A DNA stretch of 64,000 nt from Akebia trifoliata (Eukaryota > Streptophyta > Magnoliopsida > Ranunculales > Lardizabalaceae): NCBI GenBank assembly GCA_017979445.1, contig CM030711.1:8029221-8093220 (forward strand), read 5' to 3'. Each line of letters starts with the position of its first letter. Positions within the stretch are counted from its first letter, which is position 1. Below, in pieces: positions 1 to 12,339 of the stretch. The notes under the pieces were generated by a model that saw only the letters and a list, made by a program, of their open reading frames with translations, was not told the DNA's origin and ran no database searches. A program made the translations under genes and the position numbers.

Positions 1-1255
1 CTCTCTCTAATATTTTTGTGGTGGAGAAGAAGAGTTCTACTTGATCTCTCTCTCTCTCTCTGTCTCTCTCTCTCTCCACATTAAAAAAATTAAAAAAAAA
101 AACAAATAAAGTTTTGACTATATTTTTGTGGATGGGAGGAATGACGACAATATTAGCTAGTTGAAATATTAAAAATGTTTAAATTCAATGCCTCCTGCCC
201 TTGGAAGATTCTGACATTCTGGTTGGTGACATAATAAATTCCATTTCCACCCTTGAAGCCACTTTGGAAGAATCAACAAATACTATTCCCATTGCCAAGT
301 GGCATTTTTTTTATGATCCATCGAACATGAATATTTGGTACATTGGACCTAGACATCAAAATCATCGTTATGGCTAATTCCTAGTTAATGGCTTTAAGCA
401 TTTTCATCATGGGCCCATTAGTTGAATATTTGGGGTCTGAAGCCCATTTCTCTACAAATCTCAATGCCCCTCTTACTTGGCTGCCAAACTGCTCAATATT
501 AGCTTTTTAGGATTTCTAATTTTATATCTACGATGAGTCATCATAGTATTAGAGGCATCATAGTGAGATTTTCACGATAATTTTCTAATTTTCTCACCCA
601 CTCATGCAAGATTTTAAAAACCCAACTAACAAAAATAATAAAACCTTATCTCAAAATTTGGAATTGGCTAAGTGAATCATGTTCCTCTTTTCCATTTTGT
701 TTTGAAATTGAAATTAGCTCATATCTACTTTCATTATCTTTTTCCGTTTGAGACCGAGATGTATCGTCCAAGTTAACTCGATATTGGAGTTGATCAAAAT
801 CAACTCATAAAGTCATTTTTTGACTAAGATTTATGACTTACGTTCATTTTTTTTATTTGACTCACGAGACATCTCAAATGTATTGAAAAACTCATCCGAA
901 ATGACTCGGTATCAGCCTGGATGAGACTACTGAGTTTAAAAACCATGGTTGGGGTTGCCAATAGAATCCACTTAAATCCGTTTAGGATTGTTCGATCCAT
1001 CCAACAACACTGGATTGAAATCCGGTTTTGAATTTTTAAAAGAAAAAGAAAGGACGTCTCGGTGATGGTGATGTGGTGGTGGTGCCGTGGTGGTCCATAA
1101 TTGACTCCATGTCTTTTAGCTCAATTGAATTCTATATCTTCTCTTCTACCACTACTCTCTTCTCTTGATCACCAAAACCCATTCTTCACTTTGAAATTTT
1201 AATCCCACTCTCTAATACCTCTCAAATCCATCTTAAAAGGTTCCACACCATAAAC
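1..1255. other. Upstream region of the glutathione synthetase gene
   Basis: No gene is visible here. The first 80 bases are a broken CT microsatellite. About 740-950 is a diffuse GACTC/GAGTC-rich stretch that looks like old repeat DNA. The last 120 bases before the GSH2 start are CT-rich (TCTTCTCTTCTACC and similar, from about 1139), like the pyrimidine patches found near plant transcription starts; this is an inference. In the reading frame of GSH2 the leader is open from 1169 to 1255 (the TGA at 1166-1168 closes it) but holds no ATG. Confidence 0.6.
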
Positions 1256-4200
1256 ATGAATGATCATTCCTCCTCATCTGCTCTGTCTTCTTCACTTCTG
1301 CCTCTGAAACATGAAACAACTGGAGAGAAAGAAACCCAACATGAAACTACAGAGATACCCATTTCTAATTTTCATGGTATTTCTCCAGAGTTGCTTCAGA
1401 AGTTGGTGTATGATGCTTTGGTGTGGAGTTCTCTCCATGGGTTTGTTGTTGGAGATAAAAGTGTTCAGGTATATATATATATATATGTATTTTGATATTT
1501 ATTCAGTTAAAAGGAAAAAAACATTTATGTATCTTAATTAACTTCTTTTATTAATAATTTTGATGGGCTAAATTCATTGTTATGTTGATGTTTTTATTTA
1601 TTTGACATGGAAGAAATATGATTTAGTAGAGTACCAAGTTTGTTATCTTTTTATCTATTGCTTTACTTGATACCCAATTTGATTTTCCTTTTCTTTTCTT
1701 TTCTCTTTTGGGTAATTTGATGAGAACTTATTTGTTAGCATAGTTAGGTCTTTTAGAAAATTGCATTGTGTCATATATGTATGAACATGGAATTGTTGTT
1801 GTTTTTAAAAAAAAAAAAATATGTCTACACTATTTGCAATAACAAAGACACTAACTGGTGTTCCAGTATCAGACAAGAATAAGAATCATCTGTCACTTTG
1901 ACCCCACAAACCCGATAAGCTGACATGGTTGTACAGTTTATTTCATTTGTTGAGGAACATATTTGATTAAGAAAGATTGTATTTTGATTAGTCGATTGGA
2001 TTAAATGATATAAAATATGTAAATAATATCTGAAAACAAAATATTGATATGTTAAAGATCTATTTGGCAAAGGGTATTAGCACATGCCTCACACGTGGGC
2101 ACGACACGATAGTTGTTAGAAAATGGTGTCTCCTTTTTTCCATATTCAATTGTTTCATTGGTTTCTTTTTTTTTTTTTCTATTAGCAATGTTCATTGTTT
2201 GTTTTCAAAGGTTTTGGGATAAGGCTCTGATGATGGTGGTAATGAGGAAAAGAACCTCAAAAGCCGTTTGGTTTGAATTTTGATATTTTGAAGTGTATGA
2301 AGGATTTCTAACTTACGTCAGCCTAATAGTTGGTAATATATTTTCCAGTGCTACATAATTTCTTCTTACTGTTATTGTTTTCTCATAAGATCAGTTTGTA
2401 ATTTTGTATTTATTATAGTTATTGGATTTTGCTAGTTCTTCCAAAACCTATACTTGCTAATTACAAAAATAAGGCAAAGTGAATACATTCAACATCATCA
2501 TCAAAGCCTTATCCCTAATTGTTCCTCCATTCAATAATGCCTAAAGTCATGTATGTCGTTAATTCAAGTGTGTTCATATCCTCTCCCATCCCTTCAATTC
2601 ACATCAGTTTTAGCCTTTCTCCCGCTCTTTCAAACTCATCAACTTGCTTGCTCTTTGTAAGTGGGGTTATTATCAGTCTTAAAAGCACATGACCAAAACA
2701 TCTCAGTCAACTTTGCAGTCACAAATGAGCTCATTCCGAATTATGTTTTCCTTGGTCAGTTGGTCTTTACACACCCATTTCAGCATCGTCTTTTCTACTA
2801 GTTCACTCTACAAACACATAGGTCCTTGATTGCCCAACATTCAACTCCATAGAGCATGGCTGATCTTACTGTTTCCCTATAAAAAATTCCTTTTAATTTG
2901 AATCAAGTACTTTGGTTCACATAGAACCCAGAACACGCCTCTACTTCAATGATCTTGCTCTTAATTAATGGAAAATATCCACCTTAATTTCTATATTCTT
3001 ATGGATAATAGAACCAAGGTTGAGGAAACGGTTGATTTGGGGTATTTCTTGACCATCAATTTTTACTGGCCCTTTCTCTTTATGTCTTTCATATTCTAGA
3101 GTTGCACTCGCTATGCTCTTGCTTGGTTGTAATTATTCTAAAGACCTTGTGTTTCAGTAGCTTTTCAAAGTTTTAGACTTGTGTTGACTTTTCTCTACTC
3201 TCATCATGTCATGTATTACAAAGAACATACGCCAACCTCCTCATGAATATGGGCTGTTACTTCATTTATATGTGTGATAGATAAATACACACTTTTATTT
3301 GAAGTTGGTGATTAACTTGCAGAGATCAGGAGTAGTTCCTGGAGTGGGTATGGTTCATGCTCCTTTTGCCCTATTGCCCACGTCACTCCCTCAAAGTCAT
3401 TGGCAACAAGCGTGTGCGTTAACCCCCATTTTTAATGAGCTTGTCGATCGTGTAAGCTTGGATGGAAAATTTCTGCAAGACTCACTATCCAAGTACTCTC
3501 TTATCTTCTATGCTTTCTATATTCATCTTTCTTTGCTCTTTTACTTCTAAATTTGATTGCCATTCACTTGTCTATGTATACAATATATGTAGTTCTAGCC
3601 TCATGTTAAGTCCTTATTGTTTACAACATGTATAGAGTTGGCCAATTGGTAGGCAAAGTAGGTGCATCTTTAATTCTCTTCTTATCACAAGTTTGTGGGG
3701 CATTTAGTGAGAGAGTTGGGTCGGAGGGTGGAGTACAACATAAGTTTTTTATCATATGTTCGGAGTTCTAAAAGTCTGATCAGCAAAATTCGTATGAGGT
3801 TTTGGCTCCACTACACATTTTTTACATGTTTATGTGGGTGGGTGGAGCTGGGGTCGGGGAATGCTTAACTTATCCTAGATTCAATTCATTCCAATTTCAT
3901 TGTGTTTAATAGTTGGGATGCCTTTCCCCTTGGTGGCTAACATTTTTTTTTGTTAGAAAAAGAAAGGAAACAGTGATATGGTTGGACTTGGGGTTTTATA
4001 TTTCACAATGATGAAAATATCCTTTCCTCGTGAGAATCATCGAAAATGCTTGTTTAGGAGCCTCTCATTTTCTTGGGTAATAGTCCTTTCCTAATTCCTA
4101 GATCACTACTTTTAATAAGACAACAAAAAGTCTGCTTGGAGCATTTGAGTTTGACAAAAGAATTTTGTGAATGATAAAATGAGCTCTTGTAAGTTCTGCA

Positions 4201-7200
4201 AACACCCTAATTCCTCTTTGTTTCTCTTTCTCTGTTCATCATATTTTCCCTTTGTATCTTTTCATGTAATCCACGGCTCATTAGTTTTGTGATGCTTATT
4301 ACCGACCAGAAAACAAAGTAAAAGAAGTTTTTCTCTTGTGACACGTGAGATTAGAAGCACAAGTGAACTGATGTCATTGCTTTACTTGCATTTTTCCTTG
4401 CACTGCAGAACTAAGAAAGTTGATGCTTTCACCTCTAGACTCTTAGATATCCATTCCAAGATGTTGGAATCCAATAAAAAGGAGGTGAGTTCGAGCTCTT
4501 AACCTATTCATTCTGATAATCTGAACAAACTGTTTGGTATGATGGTGGGAGAGATTCTAATCCTATATCTGTTACTAAAATAGGAAATACGTTTGGGTTT
4601 ACTTCGCTCAGATTATATGCTTGATGCTCAAAGTAAAGATCTTCTACAAATAGAGCTCAACACAATTTCATCTTCATTTCCTGGTCTTGGTTGCCTTGTC
4701 AGTGAGCTTCACAGGTAGATAGTTCTTGCCAACCTTATTAGCTTGATACTGCTCAAGCAAGTATCCTTACCTTGACCTTCAACAAGTATCATTTGTCAGG
4801 AATTTGCTTAATCTATATGGAGAACACCTCGGATTGGATTCCACTAAGGTCCCTCAAAACACGGCTGTCAGTCGATACGCAGAAGCATTAGCTAAAGCTT
4901 GGCAAGAGTACAATAATTCCAGGTTCGAGCAAACTAAATTGGTTCCCCAAGCCTTGGTTTTTCTTGGTTCTGATCATGGTCCTTGTGAGGTGTCACTAAC
5001 TTCAATATATATTTGTACAGAGCTGTAATTATGGTTGTAGTTCAAGCTGAAGAGCGCAACATGTATGACCAACATTGGCTTTGTTCCATATTAAAGGAGA
5101 GATATCCTTTTTATCTTCGCAAATAGTTCCCATATTTGCAATATCTCGTTATATTTTTTGAGAATTCTGAAAAAAACAATCGCAATTGTAAATCGTAAGA
5201 GGTATTGCGATTTTTTCTTTCTGTTCTTTCAAATCCCATGGAAGCCTTACAGTATAATGGACAAAATATTTATAATTTTCTGATTTTTAAATGTTATTTT
5301 CTTAGTTTCTATTTTGTGAATTGCCAAAGGGGTATCTTCCTTAAGTTTGTAACACATATGGTGTGACCACCATTCGGAAAACGTTAGGAGAAATCAATAA
5401 AGAGGGGAAGCTTCTATCTGATGGAACACTTCTTGTGTATGTTTCTTCTTTTCCTTGTACTTTTGTGTTTTGTGTGGTTTTGTGCTCTAAATTTGATAAT
5501 TTTAAAGCTTTTTTTACATACAGAGGTGAACAAGCAATCGCAGTCATATATTTCAGAGCTGGATATACCCCAAATGATTATTTGTCAGAATCAGTAGGCA
5601 GTTCTTCTTTTCTATTATTCTCTGTTGATATATTTATCCCTATAACATACTTAATTCTTATTTATCAAGTAGGAATGGAGTTCAAGGCTACTAATGGAGC
5701 AATCCTCAGCTATCAAGTGCCCATCTATTTCCTACCATTTGGTAGGAACCAAGAAGATTCAACAAGAGCTAGCTAAGCCAAATGTTCTTGAAAGGTAACA
5801 CATTGACCTTTTGTAGTAGGTCAACTTTTCTAGCCCTTATGTTTTTTGAAATCATTTGTGAAACTTTTAATGAGTGGTGTATTTGGCTTGTAGTCCTACC
5901 AATTAAGTCCCTTGAATGTAAAAGAAACTATAGCTATTTTTGGTCACTAATACATGTACATTAAAATTCAGCCAAATCTAGTTGTATAATCAACTGGACC
6001 ATCAAAACCACATCCAGTTTTTAATAAACAAGCGAGTTCTGCTTTCTTTCTTTCTTTTTGTGAGCAAGTTTGTTGAGAGCAAACAAACAGAACATGCAAT
6101 TCTATAAGATAGCACTCTAGTGAGATGGGAGGGTAACCAACTCAAAACGAAATTACAACCCAATTGATTGTTCCACTATAAATACAAAATCATCAAACTG
6201 GCAACCCATAAACTCGGGCAAGATAGAAGACCAAAATAAATTAAAACCTTAATAGTAAAGTGGGTTCCATTTTGACTTGATAAAAACTTTGCTTTGTCTA
6301 GAACTCTCTCATCCAAGTTGAATTTCTAGTTTGACTCGTTGAACTTTTTCAACTAATTGGAATCTGACCTATAAGAAAAAAAAAATGAAATCTAAAGAAG
6401 CAATAACTGCGATGTCTAATTAAGGATTTTTCACAATTTTCACTGAATTTTTGTTTGTCATTTGAGCAGATTCATCGAGAATGAGGATGATGTTAAGAAG
6501 CTACGTGAGTGCTTTGCAGGGTTGTGGAGTTTGGACAATTCAGATGTCATGAAAAAGGCCATCGAAAGACCTGAATTATTTGTTCTAAAACCCCAACGAG
6601 AAGGAGGAGGTCTGATTCTCTCTAAACTTATTGTGCCTTTATTGTTACGATGATTATGATTGGTCATCATCCAGTTCTCTAAACTCATTCTGCCTTTACC
6701 TACGTTGATAATGATTGGTCATCATCTAACTTTAGGGAACAACATCTATGGAGACAATGTGAGGGAAACCATACTGAAATGGCAAAGGGACGGGAGTGAG
6801 GAACTTGCTGCTTATATCCTCATGCAAAGGATTTTTCCTAATGCTTCTCCTGCATTTCTGGTCCGAGATGGAATTTGTCATCAAGACCACGCTATATCAG
6901 AACTTGGGATATATGGTGCTTACCTAAGGTACTAAGTTTTCCCTTTCATAATATGGGTCCAAAATATTTTTCTCCTTTAATGTTAGTGGCCTCCGCCATA
7001 TTGGGGGGCATTTCTTTCTCAAGCTCCGTAAAGGGGCATTTTTATCCTAAAACAGCTTACACCATTCTAAACTTTATTGTCGTTATTCCCAAAATGGACG
7101 CACAGTCGAAAGCAAGTAGAAAATTTGAAGAAAACCTTCTCAAGGATTTAGTAGAAAATAAATAGCTTTGTAAGATCCTCATTCAATTCTCCCATAAGCA

Positions 7201-7836
7201 AAGGAGTTCATGGCTATGTATGTATGTAGGGACAAAATCTCTTTCCTTGAGAGAAATCACTACGAACTAGAAAATATCTCTTGTGACCACTAGTTTCCTA
7301 AGCTCAACCTACATAATAATACTAATCATACTACAATGAAGAAAATATCTACAATAATATTAATGAGATACAATTAACCATACTTGCCTAAATTAGCTTA
7401 AGGACCAAAAACTTACTTCTTTTTATATCGAACCTGAAAGTAAAGCAACAAATTAAAACTTGTGATCCGGCACCCTGTTTGTATTTTTGGGCATAACCCA
7501 CTCAAATCAAGTCTAAAGGGCATAGCTCGTTGCATAGTATGCCACGCGCCCTCCCATGTGTTTTTTCTTCCTCTGCATTTTTTCCCGAATTTCTGACGAT
7601 GCAGGCTGCATTATTTTAAGTTTTGATTAGAACTTATTTCCTACAAAAAATTTCTCATTGATCATCTTTTGAACCTCAACGTTCCCTTTTAATATGGTTC
7701 TCCAATTTGTAGGAACAAAGATAAGGTTATAATGAACCACCAATGTGGTTACCTGATGCGGACAAAGGTCTCATCATCGAACGAAGGTGGAGTTGCTGCT
7801 GGATTCGCAGTCCTGGATAGTGTTTATTTAACTTAA
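1256..7836 (+). CDS. GSH2: Glutathione synthetase, 12 exons, complete
   Basis: Joins gamma-glutamylcysteine and glycine using ATP, the second and last step of glutathione synthesis, in cytosol and/or plastid. Exons by frame and splice sites: 1256-1468, 3323-3492, 4409-4484, 4584-4714, 4800-4922, 5021-5101, 5356-5436, 5524-5593, 5673-5794, 6470-6609, 6736-6928, 7713-7836. They sum to 1524 nt, 507 residues plus stop, with every junction in phase. Recognisable parts are [13 protein letters not shown] (exon 2), an EERNMYDQH stretch (exon 6), [12 protein letters not shown] (exon 8), the ATP-grasp glycine-rich loop [13 protein letters not shown] at about residues 396-408, and the C-terminal [12 protein letters not shown] loop. 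The architecture agrees with eukaryotic glutathione synthetase as I remember the Arabidopsis protein. All introns are GT-AG except intron 6, which is AT-AC. The first ATG gives no obvious plastid transit peptide (N-terminus [15 protein letters not shown]), so this form is probably cytosolic. Intron 1 (1854 nt) carries an antisense RTE LINE remnant. Confidence 0.96.
2600..3240 (-). mobile_element. RTE-type LINE 3' fragment inside GSH2 intron 1
   Basis: Read on the minus strand, this stretch gives pieces typical of the C-terminal end of plant RTE-clade LINE ORFs: [20 protein letters not shown] (about 3060-2990), then [13 protein letters not shown] (about 2870-2820), then MLKWVCKDQ and RCFGHVL. 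Stops and frameshifts interrupt it throughout, so it is dead. It lies antisense to the host gene. The boundaries are approximate and no target duplication was located. Confidence 0.7.
5102..5355 (+). other. U12-type (AT-AC) intron 6 of GSH2
   Basis: No GT donor near the end of exon 6 keeps the frame. The intron begins ATATCCTTTTT directly after the codon part AG of an arginine, which is the minor-spliceosome AT-AC donor consensus. It ends AC at 5354-5355. About 10-18 nt upstream lies TTCCTTAAG (5337-5345), a match to the U12 branch-point consensus TTCCTTRAY. Splicing here gives [14 protein letters not shown], the same spacing as in other plant glutathione synthetases as I recall them. An AT-AC intron in plant GSH2 is, to my memory, already known from Arabidopsis. 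Confidence 0.93.
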
Positions 7837-9489
7837 CTAAATCAAGGTAACTTCATATTGGTATCATAATTAATAATCAATCATAAAGCATGGAATCAAA
7901 TTACTGACAACCAAATTATTTTTGGGACGATATCTGGACAAGATTATTGAGATACAACTCAGTGGACTGTAATTGCCACTATATTTTTTTCCCCTTTGTT
8001 TGATTGCCAGTGCAGTTGTAGAAATGAAATAAGTTTTTTTTATCAGTAGGGTTGCTTTATTTTACAAATATAAGGTCATGTCACATGTGTGTCCTCTTTT
8101 TTTGTAAATGATTCTAAGGGAATAGTAAAAAGAGAGAGAGAGAGAGAATAATGTTCACTTTTGTACATGTGAATAAAATGAACGAAGGCCTGAAGCAAAT
8201 ATGAGTTGAAACCCAAGTAGAATCACATCATGTAGAAATTTGTTTCGTCTACATTTAATGAGCAACCTTAGCTTTTCTGTCAAAGGTATTTGATCCCAGG
8301 TCTCTGGTATTACTACTCACAGACTTCACCACCTTACCAAGGTGGCACCTTTGTTTTCATCGTCTGTCAAATTTCATGTTAGAATTGACTTTTGTTTTCC
8401 CACAAACCCAATTGGGGTCGAAGTGATACACCTTGGAGTTGAGGAAAAGTGAAGTTGAGGCTTGAGAAGAGTTTGGGGTCAAGCTGTGCGCAAAGGAAGT
8501 GGAACTCTACATTCTCGGGGTATGCTGACTGTTGTATGATTGCTTGGATGGCAGCTATTGCTCCCCTAAGATAATTTGTGTCAAGAGTCATGGTGACATG
8601 AATGCAGTTGGTGTCATGAGATCCACATGAGTTCCCGTTGCGAGATTCGGGTCAAGGGTTAGTTTTCAAATGATGCCAGAGTTGGATGTAGGGTAAAGTA
8701 AGAGGAAAGGTGATGGTATCCATGAGGCTTTGGAAACTAGATAAGAGAAGGTTTAGGAGAGGTGGTAAAATAGAACTCTTTTTCCTATGAGAGCTTCTGT
8801 TGCCACCCAAAATGTGTGTAAATTCTAGGGTGATTTGCATATGAATTGGCGGTGCTGTTAGCAAAAGTTGGCTTGGCATTAGAATCTCTCTTTTCCTATT
8901 TGTATCCTTGAAGTGGGGTGTCTGATTTATTTTTAAAAGTAGTTTTTTATATTTCAAATGAATTTGCAGCTGAAAATTTTTTAGGACGCCCTTTTGAGCC
9001 TTAGCCGAAAAAACAAATCGTCTCCAAACAGTATGGCACTGACTTGGTTCTAGAGTGACATAGATTCTTAGAGATAAATTAGAACAACAAAACAGCAAAT
9101 CAGAGACGATACATGAATGCAGTTTGGATCTTATCTAGTTCGAGCTTCAATCTGAACTGTCGAAGTGGTCATGGATAGGTTCGGCCTGAACACCTCACTG
9201 AATCTTGACATACATTACACACAATGTGTGAGTTTTATGCTAAAAAAGAAGAAGAGATATTGAAGACAACACCTTGGCCAAGTAAGTCTCACCAAACTAT
9301 TTCTTTCATTCTCATTATTGAATAAATTTTGAGGAAACTAAGAACAATGTATTTACTTTCTAAACAAGGGAAAAATGCAAAAAAAAAAAAAAAAAAAAAA
9401 ACCCGAAATTGTGATGCTTAGCCACAATAAGAATAGAAGAAAATCAAAGTGAAAAACGAAATAATTTTTTTTTTGTGACTGGTCCTTGA
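7837..9489. other. Space between the convergent GSH2 and DUF1068 genes
   Basis: The 3' region of GSH2 is AT-rich and includes an AATAAAA at about 8173-8179 that could serve as a poly(A) signal. A short GA microsatellite lies near 8131-8148. A small inverted-repeat MITE lies at 8790-8893. The rest, including several short open frames, shows no protein family I recognise. A long A run sits at about 9379-9400, close to the end of the minus-strand DUF1068 gene. Confidence 0.5.
8790..8893. mobile_element. Small MITE, copy related to the one in PIEZO intron 9
   Basis: About 104 bases with imperfect inverted ends: AGAGCTTCTGTTGCCA on the left and TTGGCATTAGAATCTCTC on the right. The middle, GGGTGATTTGCATATGAATT, is closely matched by GGTGATTTACATATGAATT in the element at 57541-57662, so these are two members of one family. 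No coding capacity. Confidence 0.65.
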
Positions 9490-10292
9490 TCATGAGGCTA
9501 CTCTTCTTTGTTCAATCCACCCGTGTTCATGGGCCCTTTTCTCCCATAATATTGAGAGCTTACGCTCAGCTATGAGCGCTGCTTCAACCTTCTCTCTTGC
9601 TTCCTCACATGTTTCCACTCCAGCATTGCACTTTTCTGCTTCTTTTTGGTACTGAGAAGATGTCTTCTTTGCTTCTAGTATCGATGCCTTGGTGTGTTCC
9701 ATGCTATCATTTGATACATTTCTTAGTAAATTTAGCTCCTCTGAAAGTAAATCTATCTTGTCCTTCTCCATTTCCTTGTTCATGTCAGGATCATGTTTGC
9801 CACAGTCTTCAACACATAAAATGAAAATGAATAATATCTCAGAGGCAACAACAAAATGGGCAAAAATTGGTGTAAATTATGGGACTCCCAATCAAAGAAC
9901 CTTAAGAGTTGCATTGTTCTATAATCAACCAAATAAGATTTGAAAAGCCACCAAGTTAAGATCTCTCAAAGACTCCATCTCTCAATTAAAAATTAAAAAT
10001 TAAAAATAAATAAATAAGAGATACCCAGACACTAGATCATATTATTTCTATACCTATAAATTTTAACAGTTTATGAAAAGTAAGTCTCACCTAATGGTAT
10101 GGAGAAGAAGGCCTCTGAAGAGCAGTCACAGACACATTGAGGACATGAGGCCTGAGCAGCTAAATTCTCTTTGAAGTGCCAGTACAATGGAGGTCCCAAA
10201 ATAAAACCAACCAAACAAACACCTACCAACACCACCAACAATCTAAGAACACCATGACTACGAAAACCATGGTGGTGTGATTTATAAGCCAT
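9490..10292 (-). CDS. DUF1068 family membrane protein, two exons
   Basis: Exon 1 runs 10292-10091 and exon 2 runs 9806-9490, joined by a GT-AG intron (10090-9807). Total 519 nt, 172 residues plus stop; a split GAC codon (Asp) bridges the junction. Order of parts: a short basic N-terminus (MAYKSHHHGFRSHG), one hydrophobic segment at about residues 17-38 (LLVVLVGVCLVGFILGPPLYW), a cysteine cluster CPQCVCDC at about 49-56, then a long charged helix with EAKKTSSQYQKEAEKC and ETCEEAREKVEAAL, probably coiled coil, ending near HGWIEQRRVAS. The pattern GPPLYWHF, then CPxCxCDC, then CEEAREKxE is that of the plant DUF1068 family. Function is not established to my knowledge; a signal-anchor topology is inferred. 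It converges with GSH2. Confidence 0.88.
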
Positions 10293-12023
10293 CTATACCC
10301 CAACAAACCAATCTCCACTTAATCTAAAAACAAGAAAAAAAAAACAAACCAAAATTTTCTTTTATGTAGATATCAAGAAAAAGAATGTGATTTTAGCATA
10401 ATCAAGGATAAAAAAAACAAATATGGAGGGAACCCATTTGAAAATCTGAGTCAAATATCCAAAATCCGACTTACAATCAAATATGGGATTGGTTTCTTAT
10501 TATTTACAGAGTGCATCATTAGTAAGGAAAAAAACCAGAGATCAAATCATTAAAGAAACTTGAGCTCAAGATCCAAGAAAACAAAAGAAAGTCAATGGTT
10601 CCTTTGTTTTTCAAGAAATTAATGGTGACCCAGATCCCAAAAACTAAATATTTATGAAAGCTTCTGAGATTGGGAGTCTTTTAGTTTGATTGAAAGAGTA
10701 GAAATGGCGAAATATTCGGCTTTGCGACTTTTGATCATTAAAGACGCTTTAATGGATCACTTTGTTTATATAATTTCGGGGTGGGGTCTCTACTTCCAGG
10801 AGTTGGGTGTAACTAAACTTCCTCTTTCTTTTATTGCCACGTGCACACTAGTTTCAGGCCCACAGCCAAACATTCACCTCCAAAAATAGTTTGATTGGTG
10901 ATTTCTGACCATCTGATCTGAACCCAGATTAACAAGGCTTGTATCTACAGGTAAAAGAAGTCCCATCATACCGTGTTTCTCTAATACAAGATTACAAGTG
11001 TGATCAGTGTTTGTTCCTCAATCAAGACCCTTAATCAATGGCCCTAGTAATACAATGTTGATTGGATGATCTAACAATCTGATGAGATTGTTAGGACGAT
11101 TTAAGCCTCATCTCATATTGGATCTAAGAAGAGTTGTTTAGCACCACTTGGGCTGTCAATTTTGGTCATTAACACAGCCCACAAACAAGGCTTTGATCCT
11201 TAACCCACGGTTGAAAAAATTCAGCCCATTAAATGTGGGCCAAATTTGGGCCTAACAATGCTCAACCCCCGCTACTATATTGTGTACATTTATAACATTT
11301 AGTTAGATGTATGTCATAAAATAACTAGTTTACTCCCATCTATTGCTATTTTTAACACTAAAATGGAGATTCGACCCTATTTTAATGAAAAGTAATATCA
11401 AATGGATCTAAATGGCTTCGAAACGTGCATGATATATTATTTTATAAAATCCAAACCCAACCTCTGAGTCCATTAGTGTTGGTTTGGACTTAACCAACTT
11501 AGGCCCGATGAGAGTTAGGACTGGTCTAAGGTACAACCTACCTCTTTAGAATCATAGAGACAAAGTCGGGGTTCGGGAATAATTTGGAATAGGGAGCTCC
11601 GAAAAAATTGGCAAAAGATGGATAAAGTCGGGAAAACATCCGACCAATTAAAATATAAAATAACTTTTTTAAGTACAAAAAATATAAAATAATACTTAAA
11701 AAATACAACAACAAAAAAAAAAAAAATCATGATTTAATTTTTGAAAAAATCATTATGATTTAATTGACAACATCTAAAATCGTGATTTAATTGCAACTTA
11801 TTAAAAAAATCACAGAATTTTGTCCCTATGTTTAGGTTTGGGTTGAGGCTCATCCAATTCGGATGTTAAGCTGACAATTAACAGTCCTAACCACCATCCT
11901 TCGATATGCATTTTTTGTCATTGGTTATTGATCATGAATGAGTTAAATTAATTTGTTTAAAGTGTAGTTGACGTGGGTCGTGTGTAGTTAATAGGAACTT
12001 AAGGGGTTTGGTCCAAGTCTCTC

Positions 12024-12055
<32 letters not shown>

Positions 12056-12339
12056 TAAAACCGAGGTATCTGGTCCTCTTAGAGCATCAGATTAATCTTT
12101 GTGCAAGTGCAATACTCCCAGCACCCCCTCCCCCACATGCACTAGGTAATTTCTGGGATAAATCCCTAATGGTGGACCCTAAAGGGCAATTCGAACTCAA
12201 GACCTCCACTTTCTAATGCGTGGTCCTGGCCATCTCGAACCCCTTCCCATGTCTTCACGATATGATCTACCGTCGACTTCTTCAAAAAGTACAACCCATA
12301 ATAAGTTGTGTTTGATAGGAGTAAAAATGTAGGTAGAGC
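10293..12339. other. Intergenic, upstream of the DUF1068 gene
   Basis: Presumed promoter of the minus-strand DUF1068 gene in its first several hundred bases; no TATA box could be assigned with confidence. The remainder is AT-rich and degenerate. A perfect CT microsatellite lies at about 12017-12042. The frames at 10686-10889, 11515-11730 and 12166-12360 show no family resemblance. Confidence 0.45.

Noticed and set aside
4923..5028. Extension of GSH2 exon 5 through [15 protein letters not shown]
   Set aside because: Reads into the intron; the GT at 4923 gives the frame and length expected for the family.
5363..5776. Open frame of 137 codons on the plus strand
   Set aside because: It is GSH2 exon 7 read through introns 7 and 8 into exon 9 in the wrong frame; not a separate gene.
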